NCBI GenBank assembly: GCA_002077045.2
Contig: KZ111144.1
Coordinates: forward strand, 1,213,865 to 1,277,864
Direction: 5' to 3'
From: Rachicladosporium sp. CCFEE 5018
Taxonomy: Eukaryota > Ascomycota > Dothideomycetes > Cladosporiales > Cladosporiaceae
Length of the DNA stretch: 64,000 nucleotides
Positions 10,900 through 22,138 of this stretch are shown in pieces. Made by a program: the position numbers and the translations under genes. Each line of letters begins with the position of its first letter. The stretch's first letter is position 1. The notes under the pieces were generated by a model. It worked only from the letters and a program-made list of their open reading frames with translations, made no database searches and was not told where the DNA came from.

Positions 10900-13740
10900 G
10901 CTCAGTTCCTTGCGGTGTGTTCGGCAGCAGTGTCAGGTCCAAGCTGCGACAGAACCCCTTTGAGAGCATCTTCTTCGCCCCCGAGGCAAACGCCCTTGAG
11001 AGCATCTTCTTCGTCACCGAGGCGGAATGTGCTTGCAGGCAGATGCGGGGACTGCGCCATGTCTGCGGGACCTGACATACGCCGCGGTGACTCAATGAGG
11101 CATGAGTGCAGAAAGTGAAGGATGGCGAATCTACCAACGTCGAGTGTGTAGCAGGGCTCGGAAGTGGTCCGACGAGAGTGGTAGCACGCGATGATGTCGA
11201 AGAAGCGGACATGGTGATATGCTCAGCGTAGCGAGCGGCTATCGGTCGAGGAGTCGAGGTGCTAGCAAAGTGCTGGCGACGGTGTCTTGATTGGCGCAGA
11301 TGCGAGAACATCGTATGCCGTCCATGACTTTAGACGACCGCTATCAGAAAGTGGAGAACAATTTTCGAGAGGTGGAACACTGTCATGTCATTATCTGTAC
11401 ACGTACGGATTCCTTAGTCCTCTTGAAGCCCAAATCAGCAACCAATCCGTATCTAGCGGCGAAGTTGTAAACGGAGTACTTGGCGTCTCGATGTGCCATG
11501 TACGTGGTAGGAAGCTGATAACCGGTATCGTCGGCCTCTTCGTGTTGTTGCCTTGCAGTGGTGAAGCAGTGCTCGTGTTCGTGCTCGGCGTGGGAGATGA
11601 CCGCGGAGTCGCAGGACTTGGACGTGGCGCGATACGGATTGGCACGCGACGACGTCGAAGAGACTGGAACTTCGATACGATCAGCATCGCGTGAGGTTGT
11701 GGGCTGCAGAATACTTGAAGCTGAGGTCCGGGACCAGTCCGTATCTGGCGGCGAAGTTGTAGACGGAGTTCTTGAAGCTGAAGTCCGGGACCGATCCGTT
11801 TTTGGCGGCGAAGTTGTAAATGGAGCACTTGGCGTCTCGATGTGCTATGTACGTGGTAGAAAGCTGGATCATGGTTGGAAACTGGATCATGGTAGGAAGC
11901 TGGATCACCGGTATCGTCGGCCTTTTCGTGTTGTTGCCTTGTAGTGATTAGACCATGCTCGTTCCCGTGCTTTGGGGCAAAGATAGAGGCAGATTTGGAG
12001 GAGTTGACCGTGGCGCGACAACGGTTGTAGCACGCGACGAAGTCCAAGACACTGAACAATCGATATAGTCGGCATTGCGTGCGCCTGTCGGCCGTGGAGT
12101 CGACGGGCTGCGCCCTGCTATTATCAGTGCAGGTGTAGGCCAATTGTAAGACGCCTGTGGGTGTGCAAAGGCTCCGTCTAGTGGCGAAATGCTGTCGTGC
12201 CTAGGCGGCTGTGGCTGTGTCACTCCAGCTGTTGGTCCGGTCGAGAACGCCGACCTGTCGATATAGACGGCATTGTGCACAACTGTCGGCTGTGGAGTTG
12301 ATGGGCTACGTCCTGACGACTATGCCATCATTGGCGCAGGTGTAGGCCCGTTTTGAGACGCCTGTCAGTGTGCAAAAGGCTCTGGCTAGTGGTGAAACGC
12401 TGTTGTCGCTCGAGACATTGGTCCAACAGCCCGTAGTTTCGGTCTCAGCTTCAGATTGAGGTCTTCAAGGTTGCCAGAGTCGCGCAGCTACGCAATCATG
12501 GCCGCCTACGCTGCATCCTTGGATTCTGGCTTTGAGGCTTTGCCTTCGCTAACGACATACAGCTTCTTATCGCCAATGGAGACCTCAAGCATGCATCGAC
12601 GTGAGGTCGTTCCAGAGGGTCCGGTGGTGGCTTCTGCCCTGTGCAGCAGTTGGACGTTCGACTGCAGTGATGTGTCGCTCGAGCTGCTAGTTCAACAGCC
12701 TTGTAGTTTCGGCCCGAGCTTCTGGCTGAGGTCTTTGAGCATGTCGGTCCTCGTAGCTACGTAACTACGGCTACCCATGCTGCGGTCTTGGATTCTGGCT
12801 TGGAGGCTGTGCCGTTGCCAACGATCTGCAACAGCTTCCCGCCGATAGCCAGCTTCAGCATGCAACGGTGTGAGGTCGTTCCGGGCGATCGCTTCGTCTC
12901 CGTCTTGTGCAGCATTCTCACCTGCAGGTGCAATCCCAGCTTGTCGCAGACCTGTCGCAGGGCGGCCCCTTCGTCTCCGTCTTGCGCAGTATTTTCACCT
13001 CCAGGTGCACTCCCAGCTTGCCGCAGATCTTTTGCAGGGCGACTTCTCCTTGTCCGCCTTGTGCAGTAGTTTCGCCTCCAGACGCAGTGCCGATTTGTCA
13101 CAACCCTGGTGCAGGGTGGCGTCTTCATCACGCAAACGAAACATACCTGGCTACAGATGCGGGAGCTGCGCCATGTGTGCGGCATATTACATGCGCGTAC
13201 ACGAACCATCATCGCTTTCCATGCCGCCTCTTTCGCTGCAAATTCCCGACGTTGTTACATCGCCAATGCATTACAGCTGCCGATCGCCTATGGTGATCTT
13301 GAGCATGCATCGATGCGATGTGACCCCGCAGTCATCGGAGGGCGCGTCGGTCTCCGTCTTGTGTAGTAAATTGGTCTCCAGATGTACACCCAGCTCTCTG
13401 TTGCAGAGCAGCTTCTTCGTCACCCGCATGTACCTGCCCGGTCGGCAGATGAGGGTAGTTCGCCATGTCTGCGAGCGGCATCTCCATCCTCTGCGGGGAT
13501 CAGACCTGGTAGCGCATGAGAAGAGTCCGCCATGCCCATCGATGACCCCCGAAGATTCACAGCTCATGCGCATTCGTGGTGACGCGTGCCAGAAACTGCT
13601 GTGGATAGAATGTGAGACAGGGCCCCCATCAGGAATCCGATCATGTTCAAGGCTTGGATTCTTCGAAACTCCGGCAATGTCCAAGACCAGTCCATAATCC
13701 ACGAGGCTGCTGTGAGATGTGGCGTGATTGCAGCTCACTT
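10900..13740 (-). pseudogene. decayed gene with repeated dsRBD-like modules (copy A)
   Basis: Read leftward from 13.7 kb, the minus strand has at least three copies of a module of the form V-C-D-K-L-G-L-H-L-E ... T-S-H-R-C-x-L-K-[IV]-x-I-G-D ... K-x-x-x-x-A-A-W-x-A-M. The order helix-strand-strand-helix with a Lys/Ala-rich last helix is that of a double-stranded-RNA-binding domain. Modules lie near 13.45-13.20, 13.13-12.76 and 12.70-12.45 kb. Farther left, repeated FAA[RK]xGLVPD[LF]SFK motifs (11.9-11.7 kb) may be helix-1 pieces. Stops and frame changes interrupt it throughout. Assignment to dsRBD is by eye. Similar remains fill 61.5-64.0 kb. Confidence 0.45.
12893..13050 (-). repeat. 77-bp tandem repeat inside the dsRBD-like remnant (two units)
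   Basis: Units begin at 12893 and 12970 (TTCGTCTCCGTCTTG...), a spacing of 77 bp, with a partly diverged third. The same repeat in A' has three units (63531, 63608, 63685). Because 77 is not a multiple of three, each extra unit shifts the frame of the surrounding gene remnant. Confidence 0.75.
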
Positions 13741-14253
13741 CGCCGACACCACGGTGCCTATCAAGGTTGCGACCGCAGTGACCTCGCGATCCGTATTGCC
13801 TACCGCATGTCTCTCCGCCGTTAGTTGTCCATTGCTCAGAGCCCTCTTCTCCATGTTAATCATAGTCCTGCTGGAAGCAGACGACATATGATTGCACTAT
13901 AGTCGCGGCGGTGCTCCAGTCTCGTCACTCCCGCCCCTGCCGACGAAGGCGATGCCGAATGAGGAGCTGCGGGAGGGACGTAGTTGCGTAGGAGCCGGTG
14001 ACAGGCCCAGGTATTATCGTGTTCCAGTCGGCGACGAGGAGTGGTGGCTGAGTCTGCCGGAAATTAGAACGGAGACAGCCTGCGATTACTTAGATCTTGT
14101 CCATGGAACTGATGGACTTCATGACCGTGACCGGCCGCTTGTGCCGAGTGCTTCAGGACTTGCTCGTAGCCATGTGCAAATCACAATATGCGCCGAAATG
14201 CCCTTACCTTTGAGTTGTGGTATGTATTCGCAAATCTCAAGAAAGTTTACATC
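13741..14253. other. non-coding stretch
   Basis: Open frames here lack any recognised motif. The right end is the 5' flank of the tRNA gene. Nothing else seen. Confidence 0.4.
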
Positions 14254-14396
14254 GGCGAGTTGGTGTAATGGTAGCACGCAGCTGCTTTAATCCCCCAAAC
14301 TGGCTAGATAAACACCGCCCCCTCCTATGGTTCTTCGCGGTGCCTCCAGGGCGGGCTAAAATAGCTGAAGCGTGAGTTCGGATCTCACGCACGCCA
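14254..14396 (+). tRNA. tRNA gene with an intron of about 72 nt (anticodon reads TTT, isotype tentative Lys)
   Basis: The 5' acceptor strand GGCGAGT pairs with GCACGCC before the discriminator A at 14396 (one mismatch). The D arm GTGT/GCAC with the AATGGTA loop is canonical. The anticodon stem is CAGCT (14279-14283) with AGCTG (14363-14367). The T arm is GTGAG-TTCGGAT-CTCAC. The loop 14284-14290 is GCTTTAA, which places TTT at 14286-14288, but position 33 would be C rather than the usual T, so the isotype is uncertain. The intron is about 14290-14361. A Pol III terminator TTTTT lies at 14403-14407, right after the gene. Confidence 0.75.
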
Positions 14397-17300
14397 AATT
14401 ACTTTTTCGAAGGATCAGCAATCTTTTGGTTGATTGAGCTTCGCATCCGGAAGATCACTAGACTTACATGCGTTGGCTGTGGTGGTGTTCGAAGCAGGCC
14501 TATCTCGCAGGTGTAATGTTGTTTGGACTTACATGATGGCGACTCAATGAACCGTTCGAACAGCGCAGAGCATCCGCCAAGACCGGTCATTGAATGTTGC
14601 GAGCATTTCCAAGAGCTATCACGGCTCCGACTTCGACTACCTGACACTACGGTACAGAGCTGTTGAAGTCAGAGTTCGGCGATTGTTAAGTCTGTTTACT
14701 TACAAGTCTTGAAAGAGCATGGCTCATGTCCGCGATGATGTATCAGCGTCTTCGGCTACCACCTCGTGGTCCCCCATGGGAATCTTTGACCACGTGCAGC
14801 AGTCTTCCTTCACCAACGTTTGCGTTGCACAAGAACCGCAACCGTATTGTGAGGCAGTCCGAAGACTTCGAGGGACGTACTGCTGCTGTTTTGGAACCAG
14901 AGCCCTCTGATGACGCCCCCAGCCCGACTCTTGAGCGATGTCACAATATTTCGGCCACTTCTAACGACTACTCTTGAACCTCGTGAGCCACAACAGGACC
15001 GCTTCTCGTGCGTTCGTGCGTACGGCCAGATAGACAACGGTGACCGTATCGACTTCGATGCTTTCGATGGGCGCCGTTGTATCATTTCCCAAGCTCGGGA
15101 TCGTCGCTCTTGTGGTCATTCGCTGTAAGCACTTGCGTTAACCACCGATGGCGTTGCAAGTAATGAGACCTATCGAGGTATCGAAATCAAATGCGCCAGC
15201 TTTTTCGTCATGAACGTGGACATGCAGGTAAGGTCTACGTATAATGCGCAAACTCTGTCCGCCGTCAATCCCGCCTCTGAGACAATCAAACTCTCGAATG
15301 GCTGAACGAGATATACATCTCCTCTTGTGAGAACACAGCTCTGGGGACATCTACGACTCGAGCCACTGACGATGCTTGTATTCAAGGCGTTGACTAGTAC
15401 ATGTAGGCACTTCGTCCGTCAATAAGGTGATAACGTGTAACCTCAGACCGCGCTTGAGACAGGGTGCGACAGACTCTCATCAGTCCTCGTAAACCTGTAA
15501 TCTTTGCCATACTTCACGAAGGGTCACAGGGTATGATCTTAGTGCATACAACAGATCGACGATCAACCGTTGACATCCCCATCCAACTTGAAGAGGCTTT
15601 TGACGAACGAATGCGACCAATTCCATTGCTTGTGCAGTGGCGTCTCATGATCAAAGACTACGGAAAATCCAGATATTTCACACCTCGACATTGGCATATT
15701 AGCTGGGAAGAAGCGCCTTCAGCCCCAGATCTTCGGCCATGTAGACGAGGCTCGCAGCCGCGCGAGCATAGCTTACGATCGTTAGGGCTATGTGGAGTCC
15801 CTCGGCATCATCGAGCAAGGTGGCGAGCATAAACTGATGTACCGTGTACCAGGCATTGTACTCCCGATCTGGGAGCGCACTTGATTCTTCAAGGACATCG
15901 TCCCTGGTCTGTAAGCCTTCGACACTGTTAGGATATTCTGTAGCCCGAACTGTGGGCTAGTCATCGAGCCCATTGCGCAGCGCGCGTATCATGAAACGGC
16001 GCATATCGCTGATCTCGCGCACGACTGGTGAAGAAGTGCAGAGTTCGCCAGTAGCCGAATGACCGAGAAAGACAGCTCGCTTGTGAATCGATCCAGCTTC
16101 ACGGAGGATCTTCTCGATTTGCTCTGCATTCTGCATGCGCATCTCGACAAGCCAGGTTGCGTGAAGCGTTGTTCGGAGATCTAAAGGACTGCGTAGACGC
16201 CTCTGCGCTTGTGGTGTCATGTGCATCCAGAGAGCATCTCCCCGGCTCGCAGTCTCAAGGCCCATTCCCCAAGTCCATCGAACGGCGCCATCGGCCGCCC
16301 GTGCTATTCACCCTGTGCGGCGAGCACCTTGACCAAGCGCTATCGGCCGCCCATGCTACTCACCCTGTGCGGCGAGCACCTTGACCAACACGGCGTCCAA
16401 ATTCATCTCTTGCCTTGTCCTCTCCGTTTCCAATCTGCCCAGCCTTGCGCTCGCCGAGTGACCTGAACGCCCGCGGATGCATTGCGTGCAGAGCATTCCT
16501 GAACTCCACCAAGTCCATCGAACGACGTCGCCAGCTGCTCCATGCTATTCACCCTGTGCGGCGAGCACCTTGACCAACACGGCAACCAATTCGTCTCTTC
16601 CTTTGTCCTCTCCAAATCCCATCTACCCGCTCTTGCGCTCTCGAAGAGACCTGAAGGCACACTTGTACATGGCGTGCAGCGCATCCCTAAGCTCGAGCAG
16701 CCTGTTCGCAACGCCGGTCTATGCCTACTCCGTAGGCTAGAGGACTAGCCACCCGTTAAAGAGCAGATCGGCAGTGCCCTGCATAGTGAGAGGTCCGCCG
16801 AAGAGGGTAGCTTGCAGTGGTGTGACCTGTGAGGTCTCGTGGATGAACAGCGCTCCACCTCGACTGGCTTTGTTGAGCGAGGAATAGGTGAACATCGAAC
16901 CTTTTGGGATGTGTGAAGTCCTGGTCCCCTCGCCGGTCTTTCTTGTTCACCGATGCGGGATGCAGTATGACGTTCTCTTGCACGCAACGCATATCCGGAC
17001 TCCTTCGCTCTGCTCGTTCGAGACATCGCTTTCGGCAGCGCCTGAGTCGGTGTCTGTGACAGAGCCATACGTTGGGCTTTCGCAGGTTTCGGTAGCTCCG
17101 ATGATCAAGCTCAAAGACCAGCTTTCTCACCGTCCGGAGGACACAAGCATAATGCACGAGAGTTATGGCAATCGACAGACTGCGTCGCCCTGGCCCTCGA
17201 TTACGGTAGGCGCAAGTCGGGTGTATCGAGAGAGTCTAGAGCTTAGCGAGGGTATGTACGTTTCTTAGCAATCTTCTCGATGTAGGAAGGTATGGGGAAG

Positions 17301-17951
17301 ATCGTGAGGTAGTGTGCCAAGGATTGGCAAGTACAGCCGAGAACGCGTTGAAGACTAGGGCGTGCTGAGCAGTTGCGACAGCGATGAATATCAAACCTGC
17401 GCTGGTCAGAATGCGCAAGTCTGGGAATTCACTTGTAGCTCAGCAAGATCATGCTAAGATCTCTGGTTCGATTCCAGTATGTATGGCCCGAGCAAGCCTG
17501 CGATTCTCCAGCCACTAACGAGTCGACAGGATGGAGGCAATCGAGTAAACCTTTTGCTCCGTATCCACCGTCCAGAGAAGAGAGAGATCTTGAGGATAGC
17601 TTTTGCCGTCGCTCAAGACGCCTGTGCGATGTAATGGTGGAGACGGAAAAGTTCATATGACCGTGTGGGAAGTTGTGATTCGACGACGCCACGCCGCACG
17701 ACTCAAGGAACCTTGTCAAATAATTCAGACCCCATGGTCTGCCTGAATGTATGCTTCGACAAATAGTAGATTGAGAAGTTGAGAATGATATGAGGGGTAA
17801 GCCAACTTGTAACAAAACGTCTCAGCTCCTATGAGTATCAAACTCTGCCACCGCCAGCCGCCAGCAGGCTCGCATCGCAGTAGAGGGTATCTTCCTTCCT
17901 CAGACCCAGCAGACTCCATGGATCAACCCCGAATGTAGCAATGCTCGCCCC
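14397..17951. other. gene-poor stretch with small decayed fragments
   Basis: At about 15.96-16.02 kb the minus strand reads ISDMRRFMIRAL, a motif also found in the SET-gene remnants of blocks A and A' (about 51.96 kb), so this is a stray fragment of that family. Repeats at 16.26-16.62 kb are listed separately. An open + frame at 15464-15832 has no recognised motif. The rest shows no supportable gene. Confidence 0.4.
16268..16590. repeat. short tandem and spaced repeat (46-bp units)
   Basis: A 46-47 bp unit containing CTATTCACCCTGTGCGGCGA occurs at 16290-16336 and 16343-16388 almost back to back, and again at about 16531-16577. The third copy is part of a larger repeat of about 240 bp that starts with CCAAGTCCATCGAACG at 16270 and 16510. 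A related sequence with the same gene-remnant character appears near 55.74-55.84 kb. Confidence 0.65.
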
Positions 17952-19356
17952 TCACGCTCGAACAATCCCATCCCCACGCTGAGCACCCACAGGCTTCCTA
18001 GACACACTGTGCCTCCCGCCATCCGCACGCCTGGCATCTGTGCTAGCCCTCGCGTTGTAGCCTGGGCCCTCCGGCGCAACTGCACCAACACCCCTAGCAC
18101 CGTGCGTAGCATCGAATGGCGCGCCGCCGAAAGCGCCACCCTCATGTGAGCCCCAGCCTGCCTTCCGTGTGAAGATGGCGTCGTGAAAGCCGTCGAAGGC
18201 TGAGGGTCCGTCGCCATAGTGGAAGGGCAGGTTGCGGGTGAGGGGGATGTGGTTGAAACGGAAGTCCCAGACTGAGGCGTACACCATGCGGTAAGCGCTG
18301 AATGCCATGACGGTGCCGATGAGGCCGCCGGCTACGACGTCGTACCAGTTGTGGAATTCGTCTGTGAAGTTGTTAGTGGGTGTTTGTTTTCAGAGGTTGT
18401 GTTTTGACGTACCAATCGTGAGAGCACCTGCGATCAGTACTGCGCCAAGGACGGGCATGTAGGTCACAATGAGCTTCCAGAACGCCGGGTGGTAATTTGA
18501 CCAGACCTTGAGCTTGGCGTTGAGGTAGAGGTACAGGAAGATCAAGCCTGCGAACGCTGCGGTCGAGTGACCGGAGGGCATGGACTCCAGGCTGTCGTTG
18601 ATCTGCTTCTCATCTCCAGTGCAGACCTTGCGGTTGTACATGATACCTGCGAATCCGATGCCAGATTCTGCGCCGTATGCGGCGACGTTGGGCTTGCAGA
18701 CTGCGAGGAAGTGGGGACGAAGGCTACTCTGGTCAGCATATGCAAGCTCCTATGATATCACATTCAAACTCACCCTCCAATCAGCCACTTCACGAACACC
18801 TGGAACACCGCAGCAGTGATGAGGGAGTAAAGCAAGCCGATAATGCTGTTGTTGAGGTCCCAGAAGGAGCGAATGCGGATCTGCATGCACAGGAAGACGA
18901 AGATAGGGATCAATGAAGCGATCATTGCCGCAGCCCAGATAGGAACGATCTCTTTCCTCAGCGGATAAGCAGATTCCGGATACATGACATCGCCGGTGAC
19001 CTGGTAGACTGGGAATGAGCGACTTGGTGCTGGAGGAGCTTTGTAGACCTGCTGAAGTCAGCATCTCAAATACGCGGTAGTCGGACATCATCACTAACAC
19101 CCAGTCCGATCACGCCCATAATGACCATCGTCAGGAGGTCTAGCCAAGTGCCCTTGATCCACTGCCCGAAGGATGGGCGAGTATTGAGTGAGCCATTGCC
19201 ATGCGTGGTACCAGTGTTGGCATGCCTGTTCCCGCGCTTGCTCAGAAGACCGCTGCGAGCTGGCTTCTCGCGTATGGTGCCGCCGTTGTTCGTACCCACG
19301 GAGGTGGCTGTGTTGGCGTCTGCAGGACGAGTGCGGCGGTTGAAGAAGCGCTGCAT
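17952..19356 (-). CDS. PAP2-family lipid phosphate phosphatase (DPP1/LPP1-like)
   Basis: Four exons: 19356-19099, 19048-18774, 18723-18413 and 18361-17952, giving about 417 aa. Introns are 50-51 bp with GTTAGT, GTGAGT and GTACGT donors and GCTGAC/ACTAAC branch sites. Six hydrophobic segments fit the six-TM PAP2 fold. The active-site motifs are in order: K-x6-R-P spanning the exon 2/3 junction (KWLIGGLRPH), P-S-G-H (MPSGHSTAAFAG), and H-x3-D (FHNWYDVVAGG). The Ser-Arg that normally precedes the last His is not evident. The family removes phosphate from phosphatidate, diacylglycerol pyrophosphate or lysophosphatidate in vacuolar or Golgi membranes. The C-terminal 90 residues are Gly/Ala-rich and disordered. 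An NAGNAG acceptor at exon 2 could add one Gln. Confidence 0.88.
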
Positions 19357-20571
19357 CGTCGCAGACGGCCGTGGAAATATTGTTGTGATGAAAGATTAGG
19401 AAGATATTGTCGGGGTTATGGAATTCGAGGTCAGGAAGTGGGAAAGCTTGTTAGAAGCCTGATAGTCAATGCAGTGAATGAATGCAGTCGCATGTGAGAG
19501 TGACGTTGGCTGGGTGACTGCTGTTCAGTCGAAGTGAAGTCACACGAAGTGTTGAGAGAAACGATAACTACCATGCTCATATCCGACAGTGCAACATGTG
19601 CGATTGATTAATCGTCATAAGTGCGCAGTACTCCTGTGCCAGCAAGGCAAAGGCTACTATGAGCTGGGCTGAAACTTGATTTACCTGGCTGCGCTGCCAG
19701 TGATGGCAAGCCGGATCACAATCCGTGGGCAGATTGCGGTCACATTCGTGGCGCCGGACACCGTGCGACTGGTACAGCGTCGCGAGCCCTGGGGGAACGC
19801 GATACGATATCGATGATTGAGATCAAAATTGGGGTATGGTGAAAGGAGAAGCGTTCACGATGATGGAGGTTCTTTGAGTTCGCCTTGGAAGCTCTTCCTG
19901 CAAAGCTTGGTGTCCTGCCGGCGCACGGTGCTCCACTACAAACTTGGAACTTGTGTTGGCTCTCTTTGACGTGCTTGAAAACGACATCACGTCTTCCAAG
20001 CTCATCGAAGAAGCATAGTGTAGCAGAGCTGCTAGACGAATGAAGGCCGTAGGGATGCAAGGGTCCGGGCCTCTCGACTTCATCGTTCTCCCTCAATTGC
20101 TATGCCCTCGGCAAGCTTCTGTTTGGAGCCGACCGCCTACAGCATGTTGCCCTCGATCCCGCTCAGTATGCGGCACTGGCGAGCAAAGCTTCTATGCTGG
20201 GCTCGAACAGTGACATGAAAGGAAGGAGAACCTGTGGTCTGCGTGGTCTGGTGTCCCACGCGACCGCCATGCAACATAATGGCGTGGCACGCGTGGGATG
20301 TGCTTGTCGCGCAGTGTCCTCGTGCAAACCATGGACCTGTACCTGGGTACCTCATGCTGTAGCACCATGGGACTTGAATGAGAGCTGGTGAGAGGTCGTC
20401 AAGACTGTCATCATGATGCGGTTCGAGGAAGGCAATGGGCGGAGTGGTAGCAAGTACACGATGATACTAATTGATGTGCACCAGATTTTGGCTTGGTCGC
20501 TGTGCCAGCCTAATAATGTAGTATTGTAGTATCGTCCTGCAATGAAACAGGCAGTCAGAACAGCTTAGGTG
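19357..20571. other. intergenic stretch, 5' flank of the PAP2 gene
   Basis: No convincing gene. Short frames near 19.74-20.10 kb (minus) lack recognisable motifs. The first few hundred bases presumably include the PAP2 gene promoter. Confidence 0.4.
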
Positions 20572-21620
20572 ATTCTCACAAAGACGAGGCTGCGTACGAG
20601 GCGACGATCAGATCGCAATGCCTTGCCTATGCCACCACGCTGTATCCGTCTGCGCTCAGCATACGAGCAGTAGACTTACAAGGCGGATGCTCTTTTACGG
20701 TTAAGGGTCCGGCATGATGGAGATCACATACACATTGCAAAGAAGGGCACTCCGTCCGAAACGATCTTACAATTCAGAGATACGCGCTTTGGGCTAGACG
20801 TGAGTCTTCTGCACAATGTCCGAGAGCTGCATGGTGCGCTGGTACCGATCACTAGGCGCATCGGTCACTTCGATCTCAGTGTTGGCAGCAGAGAAGTCTA
20901 CGAGATGACTGTGGTGCCTGGCATCCGCTTCGACTGCGTGCGACCGCTACAGCATGATCTTGATGGACACAGCGTGACGAAGATCAAGACACTGCTGGAG
21001 GGTATGACTGCTTACTTCGCGACAACTTTCATGACCACCGATATGGAGGCCAGTACCTCGTGCGGCAAGAGCAGTGGCCGCATGAACGTAACGTTGCTCG
21101 AGCGTTTGACCAAACTGGCTGTGGGTCTGCCTACTGACAAGCTGCAAAGCATTGCCAGGGAAACGGGGACGCTGTGCAGCAAGGTGCAATGCAAAGTCTT
21201 CCTGTCGTTCTCCCGCATGGAGACCTGCTACCCACGAACATTTTCGTCGATCAGGGTACCTGGGCTCTCACTGGCTTGGTCGACTGGGCTGAGGCTGAAA
21301 ATCTACCCTTCGGCATTGGCTTGTATGGCATTGATCATCTGCTGGGCTACATGGACGATGCTCGCCAGTGGGTGTGGTACGATAAGTCCGAAACCCTACG
21401 CAAACACTTCTGGAGCTGTTTGCAGGAACGACTTTTGCGTGGGTGCCGAAAGAATCAACCCCTACCAACGCGGTTCGATTGGCGAGAGTTGTAGGTGTGC
21501 TGCTTTGGCACGGCTTCGCATGAGACGATGGCCGACTCGATCGGGTTGTCAATGAGGACAATGATGGGGATGAAGTGGCAATGCCACGAGCTTTCCTCCT
21601 TGTGGACGAAAATGTCTGAT
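20572..21620 (+). pseudogene. aminoglycoside-phosphotransferase-like (APH family) pseudogene
   Basis: Collinear pieces of a fungal APH/choline-kinase-fold protein lie in changing frames. A piece with QGGCSFTVK ends near 20706. The next frame runs from about 20709 to 21170 and includes LVPITRRIG and the strand before the hinge. The third frame (about 21180-21494) holds the Brenner-type loop HGDLLPTNIFVD and VDWAEAENLPFG, including the catalytic Asp of HGD and the metal-binding Asp of VDWAE. The last piece, VVGVLLWHGFA-stop-DDGRLDRVV, is in yet another frame to about 21619; TGA stands where relatives have Trp. At least three frame changes and one stop show that the gene is dead. No intron explains the breaks. 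Confidence 0.75.
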
Positions 21621-22138
21621 AGTAGTATCGTTTCTCGTTGCAATAACCTCATGTAAAGTCGATGTGGCGATCTAGCCTGTTTTGCACCTGGCGCGGGAGC
21701 TTATCTCCCAAGGAATGCAACGGTTTTCATCTTCCACCTGCTCCCTGAGGACGTCCATCCTACACAATAGACTTACCACTTCCCGCACAAGCGGCCAACG
21801 ATACTGTCTTCAGGTTCCACCTCGCTGCGCAACACTTGCGTCGGATGCTACTCCTGAGAGGACATGGCTGCGGCTGCGGCGATTACGTAGCCCACAGGCA
21901 AGGTTGTCGACCAGGGTCTTTGTACCTGTTGAACGACAAAGTCTCTACCAAAGCCCTATGCGTGCGTGGCCATGAAACACACATCGCGACACCTAATCGC
22001 TGTACCCTACCAATCACTCCGCTAAGTATCCTGTTCTTCATTTCATTGTTTGACAGGGCTTCACAATCGCTTTGGCCTGAGTCCTACATCCTCTGTCACT
22101 ACAGTTTCTTTGTCCTCTCACAGCACCCGCATTGAGCA
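21621..22138. other. intergenic, promoter side of the DUF8004-like gene
   Basis: No gene seen. The 100 bp before 22139 are pyrimidine-rich on the + strand (TTCTTCATTTC, TTTCTTTGTCC), as is usual upstream of fungal start codons. Confidence 0.4.

Noticed and set aside
17425..17490. tRNA-like segment with CTGGTTCGATTCCAG
   Set aside because: The T arm is good but no acceptor stem and no complete D arm can be drawn around it, so I did not call a tRNA.
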